From Streptosporangium sp. NBC_01756 (GTDB taxonomy: Bacteria > Actinomycetota > Actinomycetes > Streptosporangiales > Streptosporangiaceae): a stretch of DNA of 64,000 nt. A program made the translations under genes and the position numbers. This document shows, in pieces, positions 22,534 to 33,276 of this stretch. The stretch lies in assembly GCF_035917975.1 (NCBI RefSeq), contig NZ_CP109130.1:3782001-3846000 (forward strand), in the 5' to 3' direction. How positions within the stretch are numbered: the stretch's first letter is position 1; each line of letters opens with the position of its first letter. The notes under the pieces were generated by a model. It saw only the letters and a list, made by a program, of their open reading frames with translations. It was not told the origin of the DNA and did no database searches.

Positions 22534-23517
22534 TCAGAACGCGAACGCGCGGTCGACGGCGTCGAGGACCCGGTCCAGGTCGGGCAGGTAGTGATCCTCC
22601 AGTCTGGAGGGCGGGTAGGGCGTGGACGGCCCGCCGACGCGCAACACCGGCGCCTCCAGGTTGTAGAAGCACTTCTCGGTGACCCGGGCGGCCACCTCGG
22701 CACCGAAGCCGTTGTAGACCGGCGCCTCGTGCACCACGACGCAGCGCCCGGTCCTGCGGACCGACTCGGTGACCCGGGCGACGTCCAGCGGGTTGAGCGA
22801 GCGCAGGTCCAGGACCTCCAGGGACCGGCCGTCCTCCTCGGCCGCCGCCGCGGCCTCCAGGCAGGTCTTCACCATCGGCCCGTAGGCGATCAGGGTGAGG
22901 TCCGTGCCGGGCCGTACGATCCGGGCCTGGTCGAAGGGCGTCCAGCCGGCGGGATCGGCGGAGGTGTCCACCTCGATCTTCTCCCAGTAGCGGCGCTTGG
23001 GCTCGAAGAAGACAACGGGGTCGTCACAGCGGATCGCCTGCTGGATCATCGTGTAGGCGTCGGCGGGGTTGGAGCACGCCACGACCCGGAGGCCGGCGGT
23101 GTGGGTGAAGTACGCCTCGGGCGACTCGCTGTGGTGCTCCACGGCGCCGATGCCGCCGCCGCACGGGATCCGCACCACGACCGGCAGCTTCAGCTTTCCC
23201 AGCGACCGCAGCGGCATCTTGGCCAGCTGGGTGATGATCTGGTCGGCGGCGGGGAAGACGAACCCGTCGAACTGGATCTCACAGACCGGGCGGTATCCCC
23301 GGAGTGCGAGACCGATCGCCGTTCCGATGATGCCCGACTCGGCCAGCGGGGTGTCGATGACCCGCTGCTCGCCGAAGTCCTTCTGCAGTCCGTCGGTGAC
23401 GCGGAACACGCCACCGAGCTTGCCCACGTCCTCGCCCATGATGAGGACCTTGGGGTCGTCCTCCATGGCCTTGCGCATGCCCTCGTTGAGCGCCTTCGCC
23501 AGTGTGAGAGTCGTCAT
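22534..23517 (-). CDS. 2-oxoacid dehydrogenase E1 beta subunit
   Basis: A protein of 327 residues with the transketolase-like pyrimidine-binding domain at the N-terminus (MGEDVGKLGGVFRVT, FGEQRVIDTPLAESGIIGTAIG) and a C-terminal transketolase domain. It completes the thiamin-diphosphate site with E1alpha. Its ATG overlaps the E1alpha stop as ATGA, so translation is coupled. The sequence is of the heterotetrameric type used by branched-chain and Gram-positive pyruvate complexes. In view of a valine dehydrogenase gene in the window a branched-chain role is attractive, but not proven. Confidence 0.92.
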   Translation of the reverse strand: MTTLTLAKALNEGMRKAMEDDPKVLIMGEDVGKLGGVFRVTDGLQKDFGEQRVIDTPLAESGIIGTAIGLALRGYRPVCEIQFDGFVFPAADQIITQLAKMPLRSLGKLKLPVVVRIPCGGGIGAVEHHSESPEAYFTHTAGLRVVACSNPADAYTMIQQAIRCDDPVVFFEPKRRYWEKIEVDTSADPAGWTPFDQARIVRPGTDLTLIAYGPMVKTCLEAAAAAEEDGRSLEVLDLRSLNPLDVARVTESVRRTGRCVVVHEAPVYNGFGAEVAARVTEKCFYNLEAPVLRVGGPSTPYPPSRLEDHYLPDLDRVLDAVDRAFAF

Positions 23518-24605
23518 CCCTCGAAACCCTCCAGGTAGGTGGCGAACTCGGCGCGCTCTGAGTCCATCAGCCCGTGCGGTTCCGCGTAGACGTGATCGAA
23601 GATGGCCAGCGGCTCGGGGTCGGGCAGTGCGAGACAGCGCTTGCGCACGTCTCTGCCGAGTTCGTCGGCCTCGGCGTCGATCGCGTCGAAGAAATCCTGG
23701 TCAGCGATCTGGTTCTTGAACATGTAGGCGCGGACCCGCTCGATCGGGTCCTTGAGCTTCCACGCCTCCAGCTCACCCGCCACCCGGTAGCGGGTCGGGT
23801 CGTCGGAGGTCGTGTGCGCGCCCATCCGGTAGGTGAAGGCCTCGATCAGCATCGGGCCCTGCCCGGACCTGGCGTCGGCCAGCGCCTTGCGAGTGACCGC
23901 GAGGCAGGCGAAGACGTCGTTGCCGTCGACCCGGACGCCCGGGAAGCCGAAGCCGCTCGCCCGGCGGTACAGCGGGATGCGGGACTGCTTCTCCAGCGGC
24001 TCGGAGATGGCCCACTGGTTGTTCTGGCAGAAGAACACCACGGGCGCGTTGAACACCGACGCCCAGATGAACGACTCGTTCACGTCTCCCTGGGAGGTGG
24101 CGCCGTCGCCGAAGTAGACGATGGTGGCGGCCTCGGCGCTGTCGCGCTGGATGCCCATGGCGTAGCCGACCGCGTGCAGGGTCTGGCTGCCGATCACGAT
24201 CGTGTACAGGTGGAAGTTGTGCTCGGCCGGGTCCCAGCCTCCGTGGTTGACGCCGCGGAACAGGCCGAGCAGGTTCACCGGGTCCACGCCCCGGCACCAG
24301 GCCACACCGTGCTCGCGGTAGGTCGGGAAGGCCATGTCGGCCTCGGTCAGTGCCCGGCCCGAGCCGATCTGGGCGGCCTCCTGGCCGAGCAGGGAGGCCC
24401 AGATGCCCAGCTCGCCCTGGCGTTGCAGGGCCACGGCCTCCAGGTCGACGCGGCGGACCAGCACGAGGTCCCGGTAGAGCCCGCGGATCTCTTCGTGCGT
24501 CAGATCGATGTCGTAGTCGGGATGCTCGACCCGTTCCCCTTCGGGGGTCAGCAACTGGACGAGCTCCGGAGGTGCTTCCGCACCACGAGGGGCCTCGGCT
24601 GTCAC
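23514..24605 (-). CDS. 2-oxoacid dehydrogenase E1 alpha subunit
   Basis: A thiamin-diphosphate-dependent decarboxylase subunit of 363 residues. The cofactor motif runs from GDGATSQGDVNE to FFCQNNQWA (GDG-x(n)-NN). The N-terminal YRDLVLVRRVDLEAVALQRQGELG and the phosphorylation-loop-like YRMGAHTTSDDPTRYR are typical of branched-chain/pyruvate E1alpha. GTG 24605 is chosen, with AGGAG 6 bases upstream; a longer frame to 24734 would enter the promoter region shared with purS. First gene of the E1alpha-E1beta-E2 operon. Confidence 0.91.
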   Translation of the reverse strand: MTAEAPRGAEAPPELVQLLTPEGERVEHPDYDIDLTHEEIRGLYRDLVLVRRVDLEAVALQRQGELGIWASLLGQEAAQIGSGRALTEADMAFPTYREHGVAWCRGVDPVNLLGLFRGVNHGGWDPAEHNFHLYTIVIGSQTLHAVGYAMGIQRDSAEAATIVYFGDGATSQGDVNESFIWASVFNAPVVFFCQNNQWAISEPLEKQSRIPLYRRASGFGFPGVRVDGNDVFACLAVTRKALADARSGQGPMLIEAFTYRMGAHTTSDDPTRYRVAGELEAWKLKDPIERVRAYMFKNQIADQDFFDAIDAEADELGRDVRKRCLALPDPEPLAIFDHVYAEPHGLMDSERAEFATYLEGFEG

Positions 24606-24892
24606 GTGCCGCTCCTGTGTGCTCGGGGCCGTCCGGATGGGTTCGCCATCCGTGTCCGGCCGATCCGCAGCGCATACGATCCGTTTGGTGGTGGTTCGTA
24701 CGCGTTTGAGGACATCGTGGCAGAGGTCACGCACCTGTGCGCAAGACCTGAGCCGGCATCCATACGCTCCCCGTTCCCGCTGAACCCCGCTTTACCCTTG
24801 CACGCGGGGCACCCGGACCCGGCGACGAACTGCCGGAGAAGCCCGTTACGCTTAAGGCGCCGAACGTCCCCGCTGCAACCAGGAGGAACACC
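24606..24892. promoter_or_regulatory. Divergent promoter region of the dehydrogenase operon and purS
   Basis: 287 bp between the leftward E1alpha start and rightward purS. No gene is seen. An imperfect palindrome around 24675-24705 (CATACGATC ... GGTTCGTACGCG) is a possible operator for the leftward operon, and AGGAGG at 24881-24886 is the purS ribosome site. Individual promoter boxes are not certain. Confidence 0.45.
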
Positions 24893-25138
24893 GTGGCGCG
24901 CGTCATCGTCGACGTCATGCTGAAGCCCGAGATTCTCGACGCGCAGGGCCAGGCGATCGCCCGGGCGCTCCCTCGGCTCGGCTTCTCCGGTGTCTCAGCG
25001 GTACGGCAGGGCAAGCGGTTCGAGGTGGAGATCGAAGGCCCCGCCGACGAGACCGCCCTTTCGGATGTCCGGAAGATGGCCGAAACCCTGCTGGCCAACA
25101 CCGTGATCGAGGACTACACGGTGACTGTGGAGTCGTAG
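24893..25138 (+). CDS. purS: PurS, FGAM synthase small subunit
   Basis: A protein of 81 residues, the usual PurS length. It begins MARVIVDVMLKPEILDAQGQAIARAL and has the conserved GKRFEVEIEG segment. PurS dimers bridge PurQ (ammonia source) and PurL (synthetase) in conversion of FGAR to FGAM in purine synthesis. GTG 24893 is preceded by AGGAGG. purQ and purL follow about 840 bp downstream after an unrelated regulator gene. Confidence 0.96.
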   Translation: MARVIVDVMLKPEILDAQGQAIARALPRLGFSGVSAVRQGKRFEVEIEGPADETALSDVRKMAETLLANTVIEDYTVTVES

Positions 25139-25308
25139 ACCATCACATATCACGCAGGAAATTTCCTTACGTCAGGCTAAATCCCACTCCGGATGTGCCG
25201 GAATCCCACAGCTTGACCAACACTAAATAACATCAAGGTTATTTTGCGGTTAGCCCGGATTCTGCGGGGAAACCTTGACAGGGTGACGTCTGGCCCGGGA
25301 GGGATCCG
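25139..25308. promoter_or_regulatory. AT-rich gap with a 12-bp perfect palindrome
   Basis: AGGAAATTTCCT at 25156-25167 is a perfect palindrome 18 bp after the purS stop. TTGACA occurs at 25274-25279, close to the next start. The region likely holds a promoter for the HATPase regulator gene. Confidence 0.4.
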
Positions 25309-25749
25309 GTGGATATCGAGTTCGCGTTGGCTCTGCCGAGGGAGGCCATCGGCATTCCGATGGTCCGCAGAGCGTTGGGCGACTCTTTACGGTCGCTCGG
25401 CGTCACCGAGGACTGCGTGTCCGACATCCTGCTCGCGGTCACCGAGGCATGCGCCAACGCGGTGCGCCACGGCGGCCCGGCCAACCGCTACGGGGTCGAG
25501 GCCGCGATCGGCCACGGCCGCTGCGACGTCCGCATCATCGACCACGGCCACGGCCTTCTGAGAGTGCCCGAGCAGTACCCCCCGGCGGACAACGAGAACG
25601 GCCGGGGCATCCTCATCATGCAGGCCGTGGTGGACGAGATCAGCTTCGACATCGCACCCGGCCGGGGCACCACCGTGCATCTGCGCAAGCACCTCGACTG
25701 GGACGACGACGCCGCCTTCCTCCGCCACCCGGTGCTCGCCGCCGTGTGA
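25309..25749 (+). CDS. Anti-sigma-factor-like ATP-binding regulator (HATPase_c_2)
   Basis: A single-domain GHKL ATPase of 146 residues resembling SpoIIAB/RsbW-type serine kinases. The N-box is AVTEACANAVRHGG, G1 is IIDHGHGL and G2 is NENGRGILIM. Such proteins bind and inhibit sigma factors or phosphorylate antagonist STAS proteins; many actinobacteria have dozens of them. No sigma factor or STAS gene is adjacent. GTG 25309 has a GGGAGGG site upstream. It is inserted between purS and purQ, a position that may be conserved in relatives. Confidence 0.87.
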   Translation: MDIEFALALPREAIGIPMVRRALGDSLRSLGVTEDCVSDILLAVTEACANAVRHGGPANRYGVEAAIGHGRCDVRIIDHGHGLLRVPEQYPPADNENGRGILIMQAVVDEISFDIAPGRGTTVHLRKHLDWDDDAAFLRHPVLAAV

Positions 25750-25974
25750 CCGCCCCGCATACCGGCCCCGTTCCATCCGGCGGGGCTCTGCGGCCTGGCC
25801 GGCACCGGCCGATCCCCCGACTCGCGGCCGATTCCGCCGGGGTGAGCTGTGCGATCGGACGACTCCGCGTGTCACCTCCGCTCCAGGAGCGGATAGCCTG
25901 GGCACACCGCCGCAGACCGTCGTCCGATGTGTGAGACGTCGGCGCGGTGCTCGTTTGTGGAGGGGAACGCTGTC
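25750..25974. other. Gap upstream of purQ
   Basis: 225 bp without a convincing gene. The last 20 bases carry GTGGAGGGG as the ribosome site of purQ. Nothing else is recognised. Confidence 0.5.
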
Positions 25975-26654
25975 ATGAGTGCTGCCCGCGTGGGCGTCGT
26001 CACTTTTCCCGGAACTCTTGACGATCAGGACGCGGCCCGCGCCGTGCGGCACGCGGGCGGCGAAGCCGTCCCGCTGTGGCACGCGGATCCCGATCTCAAG
26101 GGCGTGGACGCGGTCTTCCTGCCAGGCGGGTTCTCCTACGGGGACTACCTGCGGTGCGGGGCGATCTCCAGGTTCGCGCCGCTGATGGAGGAGCTGATCC
26201 CCGCCGCCAGGGCCGGGCTCCCCGTCCTCGGCACCTGCAACGGCTTCCAGATCCTCTGTGAGGCCCACCTGCTGCCCGGTGCGCTGATGCGCAACGCCGG
26301 GCTGCACTATGTCTGCCGCGACCAGGGCATCCGGGTGGAGAACACCGCCACCCCGTGGACGTCCGACTTCACCGAGGGCCAGGAGATCGTCCTGCCGGTC
26401 AAGCACGGCGAGGGCCGCTATGTCGCCGACGAGGCGACCCTGGGCGCGCTGGAGGCGGGTGGCCAGGTCGTCTTCCGCTACACCGGGGGCAACCCCAACG
26501 GCTCCCTGAACGACATCGCGGGCATCCGCAACGAGGCCGGGAACATCGTCGGCCTCATGCCGCACCCCGAGCACGCGGTCGAGGACCTCACCGGCGCTCC
26601 GAGCACGGACGGTCGCGGATTCTTCTCCTCCATCCTGAAGAAGCTGGTGAACCT

Positions 26655-26658
<4 letters not shown>
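25975..26658 (+). CDS. purQ: PurQ, FGAM synthase glutaminase subunit
   Basis: A class I glutamine amidotransferase of 227 residues that supplies ammonia to PurL. It starts [23 protein letters not shown]. The nucleophile Cys is in [11 protein letters not shown], and the His/Glu pair of the triad in MPHPEHAVE. The oxyanion region [13 protein letters not shown] is typical. ATG 25975 has GGAGGGG upstream. The stop overlaps purL as GTGA, so the two are translationally coupled. Confidence 0.96.
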
Positions 26659-28937
<2,279 letters not shown>

Positions 28938-28968
28938 CCGTCACCCGCACGAGGTTCCGGATACGGGA

Positions 28969-29009
28969 CAGTGGGCCCCTCCCGGCACGTCGCCGGGAGG
29001 GGCCCACTG
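28969..29009 (+). terminator. Strong terminator of the purQL transcript
   Basis: The 18-bp stem from CAGTGGGCCCCTCCCGGC (28969-28986) pairs perfectly with 28992-29009 across ACGTC. Only a short pyrimidine stretch (ACTTTC) follows. Confidence 0.9.
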
Positions 29010-29047
29010 ACTTTCACAGGTGAGTCACGTCGTCAACGCCGGTGGTT

Positions 29048-29110
29048 GACCTCCCCCTCCCGGAAAGGAGAGGGTTCCCACGGTTACCCGTGAGGTTTCT
29101 TGCTTCACCG
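29048..29110. other. Double-hairpin element resembling an IS605-type right end
   Basis: A stem CCCCCTCC/GGAGAGGG with one mismatch (29053-29074) is followed by CACGG-TTAC-CCGTG (29079-29092) and the tail AGGTTTCTTGCTTCACC. This order resembles right ends and guide-RNA scaffolds of IS200/IS605 elements. No tnpA or tnpB is in the window, so at most a relic; the similarity is from memory. Confidence 0.3.
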
Positions 29111-29199
29111 CCGGTCGCCCGCCCGGAAGGATGTCCGTTGAGCAGTGGAAACCCTCGGGCTCCGTCGCTCATCCGGCCGTCTCCGTTCCTTCGGACAAG

Positions 29200-30171
29200 T
29201 CAGGCGGCGGCGCAGATCACATAGACGGTGCCGGTGATCCTGGAACCGCTCTGGCCGCCGGTGGTGAGTTGGTTGTTCGCGTTCGGGGTGGCGCTGGGCG
29301 AGGAGGTCGGTGCGGAGTTGGCCGCGACGCCGTTTCCGGAGTTGGAATTCACGTCGATGGAGACGGTCCAGCCGCTCGGCTTCTTTCCGGAGAAGGTGGG
29401 TGCGGAAGCCGTGACGAGAACGTTGCCCTTGACCTGGGACAGGCTGTAGCCACCACCGGTGGCGACCTCGCCGCTGCCGCAGGAGACCTGCTTGGTGCCG
29501 TCGCCCGAGAAGCTGAAGGACTCCGAATCGGAGCCGATCTTCACGCTGCCGCCGGTACCCGGCTCGCCCTTCGGACCGGCGGGTCCTGCAGGCCCCTGCG
29601 CGCCGGTCGCACCCTTGGCGCCGTCCTGACCGGGAGCGCCGCGCAGACCCTGCTCACCCCTCGGTCCGGCGGCACCGTCTTTACCGTCCTGACCGGGAGC
29701 GCCACGCAGGCCCTGCTCACCCTTCGGACCGGCGGGTCCGGCAGGACCCTGCGCGCCGGCCTCACCCTTGGCGCCGTCCTGACCGGGAGCGCCACGCAGA
29801 CCCGGCTCACCCTTCGGACCGGCGGCACCGTCCCTGCCGTTCCGGCCGGGAGCGCCCCGGAAACCCTGCTCGCCCTTCGGACCGGCAGGCCCCTGGGCGC
29901 CCGTCCTGCCCGCGGGGCCCTGCGGTCCGGCGGTGTTGACGCCCCGGGGCTGGGAGTTGCCGTCCCCCCAGGTCACCCGGATCTCGGTCGTCCTGCACAC
30001 GGTCGTCGGGTTGACGATCCGCGCATAGCGCGTCTTCTTGTTGACGCACGCGTGAACGTCCGCGCCGGCCGACGACGCGACGGCGCTGCCGCCTGTCGTG
30101 AACAGGGTTCCAGCCAATACTCCGACGGCCACGACGGCGATCGTGCGTCCACCCGGCAACGTGAAAGCCAC
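29200..30171 (-). CDS. Secreted collagen-like protein
   Basis: A protein of 323 residues from GTG 30171 (AAAGGAAG upstream); a GTG seven codons earlier has no such site. A signal peptide of about 33 residues precedes a small N-terminal domain with two Cys (VHACVNKKTRYARIV, TTVCRTTEIRVTWG). About 45 Gly-X-Y triplets follow (roughly residues 82-215), in DNA repeats with GPKGEQG, LRGAPGQDG and AQGPAGPAG blocks, and then a C-terminal beta-rich domain of about 110 residues with one Cys pair. Bacterial collagen-like proteins form trimers and often decorate spores or hyphae. There is no wall-anchor motif, so it is probably released or held by its C-terminal domain. Confidence 0.88.
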   Translation of the reverse strand: MAFTLPGGRTIAVVAVGVLAGTLFTTGGSAVASSAGADVHACVNKKTRYARIVNPTTVCRTTEIRVTWGDGNSQPRGVNTAGPQGPAGRTGAQGPAGPKGEQGFRGAPGRNGRDGAAGPKGEPGLRGAPGQDGAKGEAGAQGPAGPAGPKGEQGLRGAPGQDGKDGAAGPRGEQGLRGAPGQDGAKGATGAQGPAGPAGPKGEPGTGGSVKIGSDSESFSFSGDGTKQVSCGSGEVATGGGYSLSQVKGNVLVTASAPTFSGKKPSGWTVSIDVNSNSGNGVAANSAPTSSPSATPNANNQLTTGGQSGSRITGTVYVICAAA

Positions 30172-30221
30172 GGGGCTTCCTTTCTGCGACACCAGGAATC
30201 TGGCGTGTTCTGTGAGTCGGG

Positions 30222-30263
30222 TGTTTCACGTTTGGACCGTTCTAATGGTTGCCACGTGAAACA
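30222..30263. promoter_or_regulatory. Split parS-like inverted repeat between the collagen and cyclase genes
   Basis: TGTTTCACGT (30222-30231) and its exact reverse complement ACGTGAAACA (30254-30263) are 22 bp apart. Joined at ACGT, the halves would give the ParB site TGTTTCACGTGAAACA. As it stands, it is an inverted repeat in the gap of two divergent genes and could equally be an operator. Confidence 0.55.
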
Positions 30264-30402
30264 TCACAGTTTGAGTTCGGACGATGTCCTGGCCAGGTCG
30301 GCGAGGTGGGCGATAATCGGACCGTTCGAGGGTCTCGCCCGGTGGGCGTGAGCGGACACAGCAGGGGGCCCGTCGCGGGTTCCCATCACACGGAGGCCAC
30401 CC

Positions 30403-32457
30403 GTGCCGGTGAACGACCTCGTGAGCGCACCAATCCAGGGAGAGCCCCGGACCGGTCCCTACCTGCCTCCGGCGACCCAGCCGGTGCGCACGGTGGTCTG
30501 GGTGATCCATCTCGCCCTGCCGATGCTGGGACTCTGGCTGCTGCTGGCCAACCACGACGACCTGAACATCGAGTGGCACGACAACTTCGGCCATTTCCTG
30601 CTGATCATCGCCGTGGCGGGGATCAACGTGGTGCTGGGCGCCATGATCGGTCAGGCGTCCGCGCGCCGGGCCGACGCCCGGCTGCTCCTGGTCTCGCTGG
30701 TCTTCCTCAGCAGCGCGGGGTTCTTCCTGCTGCACGGGCTGGCCACGCCGCAGATCATCCTTCCGAAGGGAAGCTACGGGTTCGACCTCTCCCAGCCGAT
30801 CGGCCTGCTCATCGCCTCGGTCTTCGCGGCCGTCTCGGCCCTGCCGCTGAACGAGCGGGCGGCCCGGGCCGTACTGAGATCGCAGATCTGGCTGCGCGGC
30901 GGGCTCGTCCTGGTGCTCGTCGGCTGGGGGCTCGCCTCGCTGGTGCCGGGCTTCACCGCGCTGAGCGACCCGTCTCCCCCGCTGGGCGCCGGTCTCGGCG
31001 GGTTCGAGCCGGTCGGGGTCGTCCTGTACGCGGCGGCGACCGCGATGATGTTCCGGCTCCACCGCAGCCGGCCGGCGGCCATGCTGATCAGCCTGGTCAC
31101 CGCGTACGCACTGCTCGCCGAGGCGATGATCGCCGGAATGTACCGCCACAACTGGCACCTGTCGTGGTGGTTGTGGCACCTGCTGCTGACCCTGGCCTTC
31201 GTGTTCGTCGCCTACAGCGCCCACCTGCAGTTCCGGCGGGAGGGCAGCAGCGCGGGGCTGTTCGACTCGGTCGCGCTGTCGGCGACCGTCCGGAAGATCA
31301 GAGCCGAGTACGAGGAGGCGCTGGAGGAGCTCGTCGGCCACCTCCGGAGCCGGGCCGAGTCCAGGGTCCCGGTCGCGACCAGGCTGGCCGGCAAGTTCGG
31401 GCTCACCGAGGGGCAGGCGGCGGTGCTCGACCGGGCCGGTGCGGCACTGGCCGGCGAACGGGAGCTGTCCGAACGGCTCGCCGCGCTGGTGGACACGGGC
31501 AACCAGACCCGCGTCGGGCTGCCCGAGCGCGAACTGCTGACCCTGGCCCTGGACCGGGTACGGCAGGCGTACGGAGACGTGCGCATCACGCTGGTGGCGG
31601 ACGGGCGTGTCGCCATGGGTGCCAGGGAGTACGGTCCCCGGGACTTTCCGGGCAACCAGCCCGTCCGCCTGGAGAGCACGGTCGTCCACCCGCTGACCGT
31701 GAAAGGCCGGCTCGCCGGCGCGCTGGAGGTGCCGGTGGGCAGGACCGCGCAGGACGCGGCGCTCGCCGCCACGCTGGCGAGCCAGCTGTCCATCTCCCTG
31801 GAGAACGCCCGGCTCTACCAGGAGCTGTCGACCCTGTTCCGGCAGTACATGTCTCCGGACGTGGCCAACTCCCTGCTGGCCGACCCGCGGACGGCGGCGC
31901 TCGGCGGCGAACTGGTCGAGCTGACCGCGCTCTTCGCCGACCTGAAGGGCTTCACGAGCTTCTCCGAACGGGCCGCTCCCGGGGAGATCGTGGAGATGCT
32001 GAACCGCTACCACACGGCGGCCGTGCCCATCATCCTCAGCAACGGCGGCACGATCGTGCAGTTCGTCGGAGACGCGCTCCTGGCGCTGTTCAACGCCCCC
32101 GCCCGGCAGGCCGACCACGCCGCCGCCGCGGCACGGGCGGCCCTGGCCATGCAGGAGGCGGCCGAGGAGATCGCGGCCGGGACGGCGGGCTACCCCCGGT
32201 TCAGGATCGGGATCAACACCGGGCTCGCGCTGGTCGGCAACATCGGCAGTCCCGAGCTGCGCGGCTTCAACGCGATGGGCGACTGCGTGAACGTGGCCGC
32301 CCGGCTGGAGGGCGTCGCCGAACCCGGTACCGTCGTGATCGGCCAGAGCACCTTCGACCAGATCATCCCCCCTCCCACGGTCCGCCCCCTGGGCGACCTC
32401 GCGCTCAAGGGCAAGGAAGAGCCTGTCCGCGCATATGTGCTGTCCGGCCTTCCGTAG
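30403..32457 (+). CDS. Membrane-bound class III nucleotidyl cyclase with GAF-like region
   Basis: A protein of 684 residues. About seven hydrophobic helices lie in residues 30-285, then helical linkers, a degenerate GAF-like segment (about 380-480) and the class III cyclase domain from about 495. Metal ligands D513 (FADLKGFTSF) and D557 (VGDALLALF), and transition-state N630 and R634 (GDCVNVAARLEG), are all present. The adenine-recognising Lys is Gln553 (GTIVQFVGD) and the matching Asp/Thr is Asn623 (FNAMGD), so cAMP production is not certain. GTG 30403 has GGAGG. A Crp-family gene follows after 93 bp, suggesting a cyclic-nucleotide pathway. Confidence 0.88.
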   Translation: MPVNDLVSAPIQGEPRTGPYLPPATQPVRTVVWVIHLALPMLGLWLLLANHDDLNIEWHDNFGHFLLIIAVAGINVVLGAMIGQASARRADARLLLVSLVFLSSAGFFLLHGLATPQIILPKGSYGFDLSQPIGLLIASVFAAVSALPLNERAARAVLRSQIWLRGGLVLVLVGWGLASLVPGFTALSDPSPPLGAGLGGFEPVGVVLYAAATAMMFRLHRSRPAAMLISLVTAYALLAEAMIAGMYRHNWHLSWWLWHLLLTLAFVFVAYSAHLQFRREGSSAGLFDSVALSATVRKIRAEYEEALEELVGHLRSRAESRVPVATRLAGKFGLTEGQAAVLDRAGAALAGERELSERLAALVDTGNQTRVGLPERELLTLALDRVRQAYGDVRITLVADGRVAMGAREYGPRDFPGNQPVRLESTVVHPLTVKGRLAGALEVPVGRTAQDAALAATLASQLSISLENARLYQELSTLFRQYMSPDVANSLLADPRTAALGGELVELTALFADLKGFTSFSERAAPGEIVEMLNRYHTAAVPIILSNGGTIVQFVGDALLALFNAPARQADHAAAAARAALAMQEAAEEIAAGTAGYPRFRIGINTGLALVGNIGSPELRGFNAMGDCVNVAARLEGVAEPGTVVIGQSTFDQIIPPPTVRPLGDLALKGKEEPVRAYVLSGLP

Positions 32458-32508
32458 AAGATCCATCCCCCGCTGTGCCGCCCGGCCTTCCACAGAAGAT
32501 CCATCCCC
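32444..32508. repeat. Duplication of the cyclase 3' end
   Basis: CCGGCCTTCC-NN-AGAAGATCCATCCCC occurs at 32444-32470 and 32482-32508 (25 of 27 equal). The first copy contains the cyclase stop codon TAG; in the second copy that codon reads CAG. Confidence 0.85.
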
Positions 32509-32550
32509 GCCGGAACCCCGTAGGCACCCCCGACGTCGCCAGGAGGCACC

Positions 32551-33219
32551 GTGAGTCCCACCCCCGAACCGGGCGAGTTCGTCACCTTGCTCAACGCCGA
32601 TGAGGTCGCCGCGCTGCACGCGGCGGGGCGCCCCCGGCGCTGGGATCGCGGCGCGGCGGTGTGCACCGAGGGCGACACCGCCGAGTGGGTGCTCCTGCTG
32701 ACATCCGGTCGTGTCAAGGTCTCCTCGCACACCGCCGCCGGGATCGAGGTGGTCCTCGCGGTGCGCGGACCGGGCGCGCTGCTCGGCGAGTTCGCCGTGC
32801 TCGACGGCCTGCCGAGGTCTGCCACGGTCACCGCGCTGGAGCCGGTCGAGGGCATCACGATCCGCGACTTCCCCGGCTACCTGCGGGAGAACGGCCGGGT
32901 CGCGGTGCTGCTCATGCAGATGTTGATCGGCAAGATGCGCGACTCCGACCGCAAGCGGATCGAGTACGGAGCGTTCGACACCACGGGCCGGGTGGCGACC
33001 CGGCTGGTCGAGCTGGCCGAGCGGTACGGCGAGCCGGTCAACGGCGGGGTACGGGTGGCGCTCCCCCTCTCCCAGGACGAACTGGCCGGCTGGACCGGTG
33101 CCTCACGCGAGGCGGTCAGCAAGGCGCTGCGTTCGCTCCGGGACCGCGGACTGATCGAGACGGGGCGTCGCCGCGTGATCGTCCACGACATGGAGGGCCT
33201 CCGCAGCCGGGCCCGCTGA
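32551..33219 (+). CDS. Crp/Fnr-family transcriptional regulator
   Basis: A protein of 222 residues with an N-terminal cyclic-nucleotide-binding beta roll: GALLGEFAVLDGLPRSATVTAL is the phosphate-binding cassette (Gly-Glu and Arg-Ser present). The dimer helix and the C-terminal winged helix LPLSQDELAGWTGASREAVSKALRSLRDRGLIE follow (quoted here in its family pattern; the recognition helix is around SREAVSKAL). GTG 32551 has GGAGG upstream. The gene directly follows the nucleotidyl cyclase gene, so its likely effector is the cyclase product. Confidence 0.92.
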   Translation: MSPTPEPGEFVTLLNADEVAALHAAGRPRRWDRGAAVCTEGDTAEWVLLLTSGRVKVSSHTAAGIEVVLAVRGPGALLGEFAVLDGLPRSATVTALEPVEGITIRDFPGYLRENGRVAVLLMQMLIGKMRDSDRKRIEYGAFDTTGRVATRLVELAERYGEPVNGGVRVALPLSQDELAGWTGASREAVSKALRSLRDRGLIETGRRRVIVHDMEGLRSRAR

Positions 33220-33276
33220 CACTGCGCGGACGATCTCCCCGCAGGCACAAGTACGGCGTACGTCAGACTGGGACGC

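Noticed and set aside
23514-24605. Assigning the E1-E2 operon firmly to pyruvate or to branched-chain ketoacids
   Set aside because: Sequence motifs are shared by both heterotetrameric types; no E3 or other linked gene decides it.
30226-32730. 834-codon leftward frame opposite the cyclase gene
   Set aside because: Antisense shadow; starts inside the Crp-type gene and runs through the repeat region.
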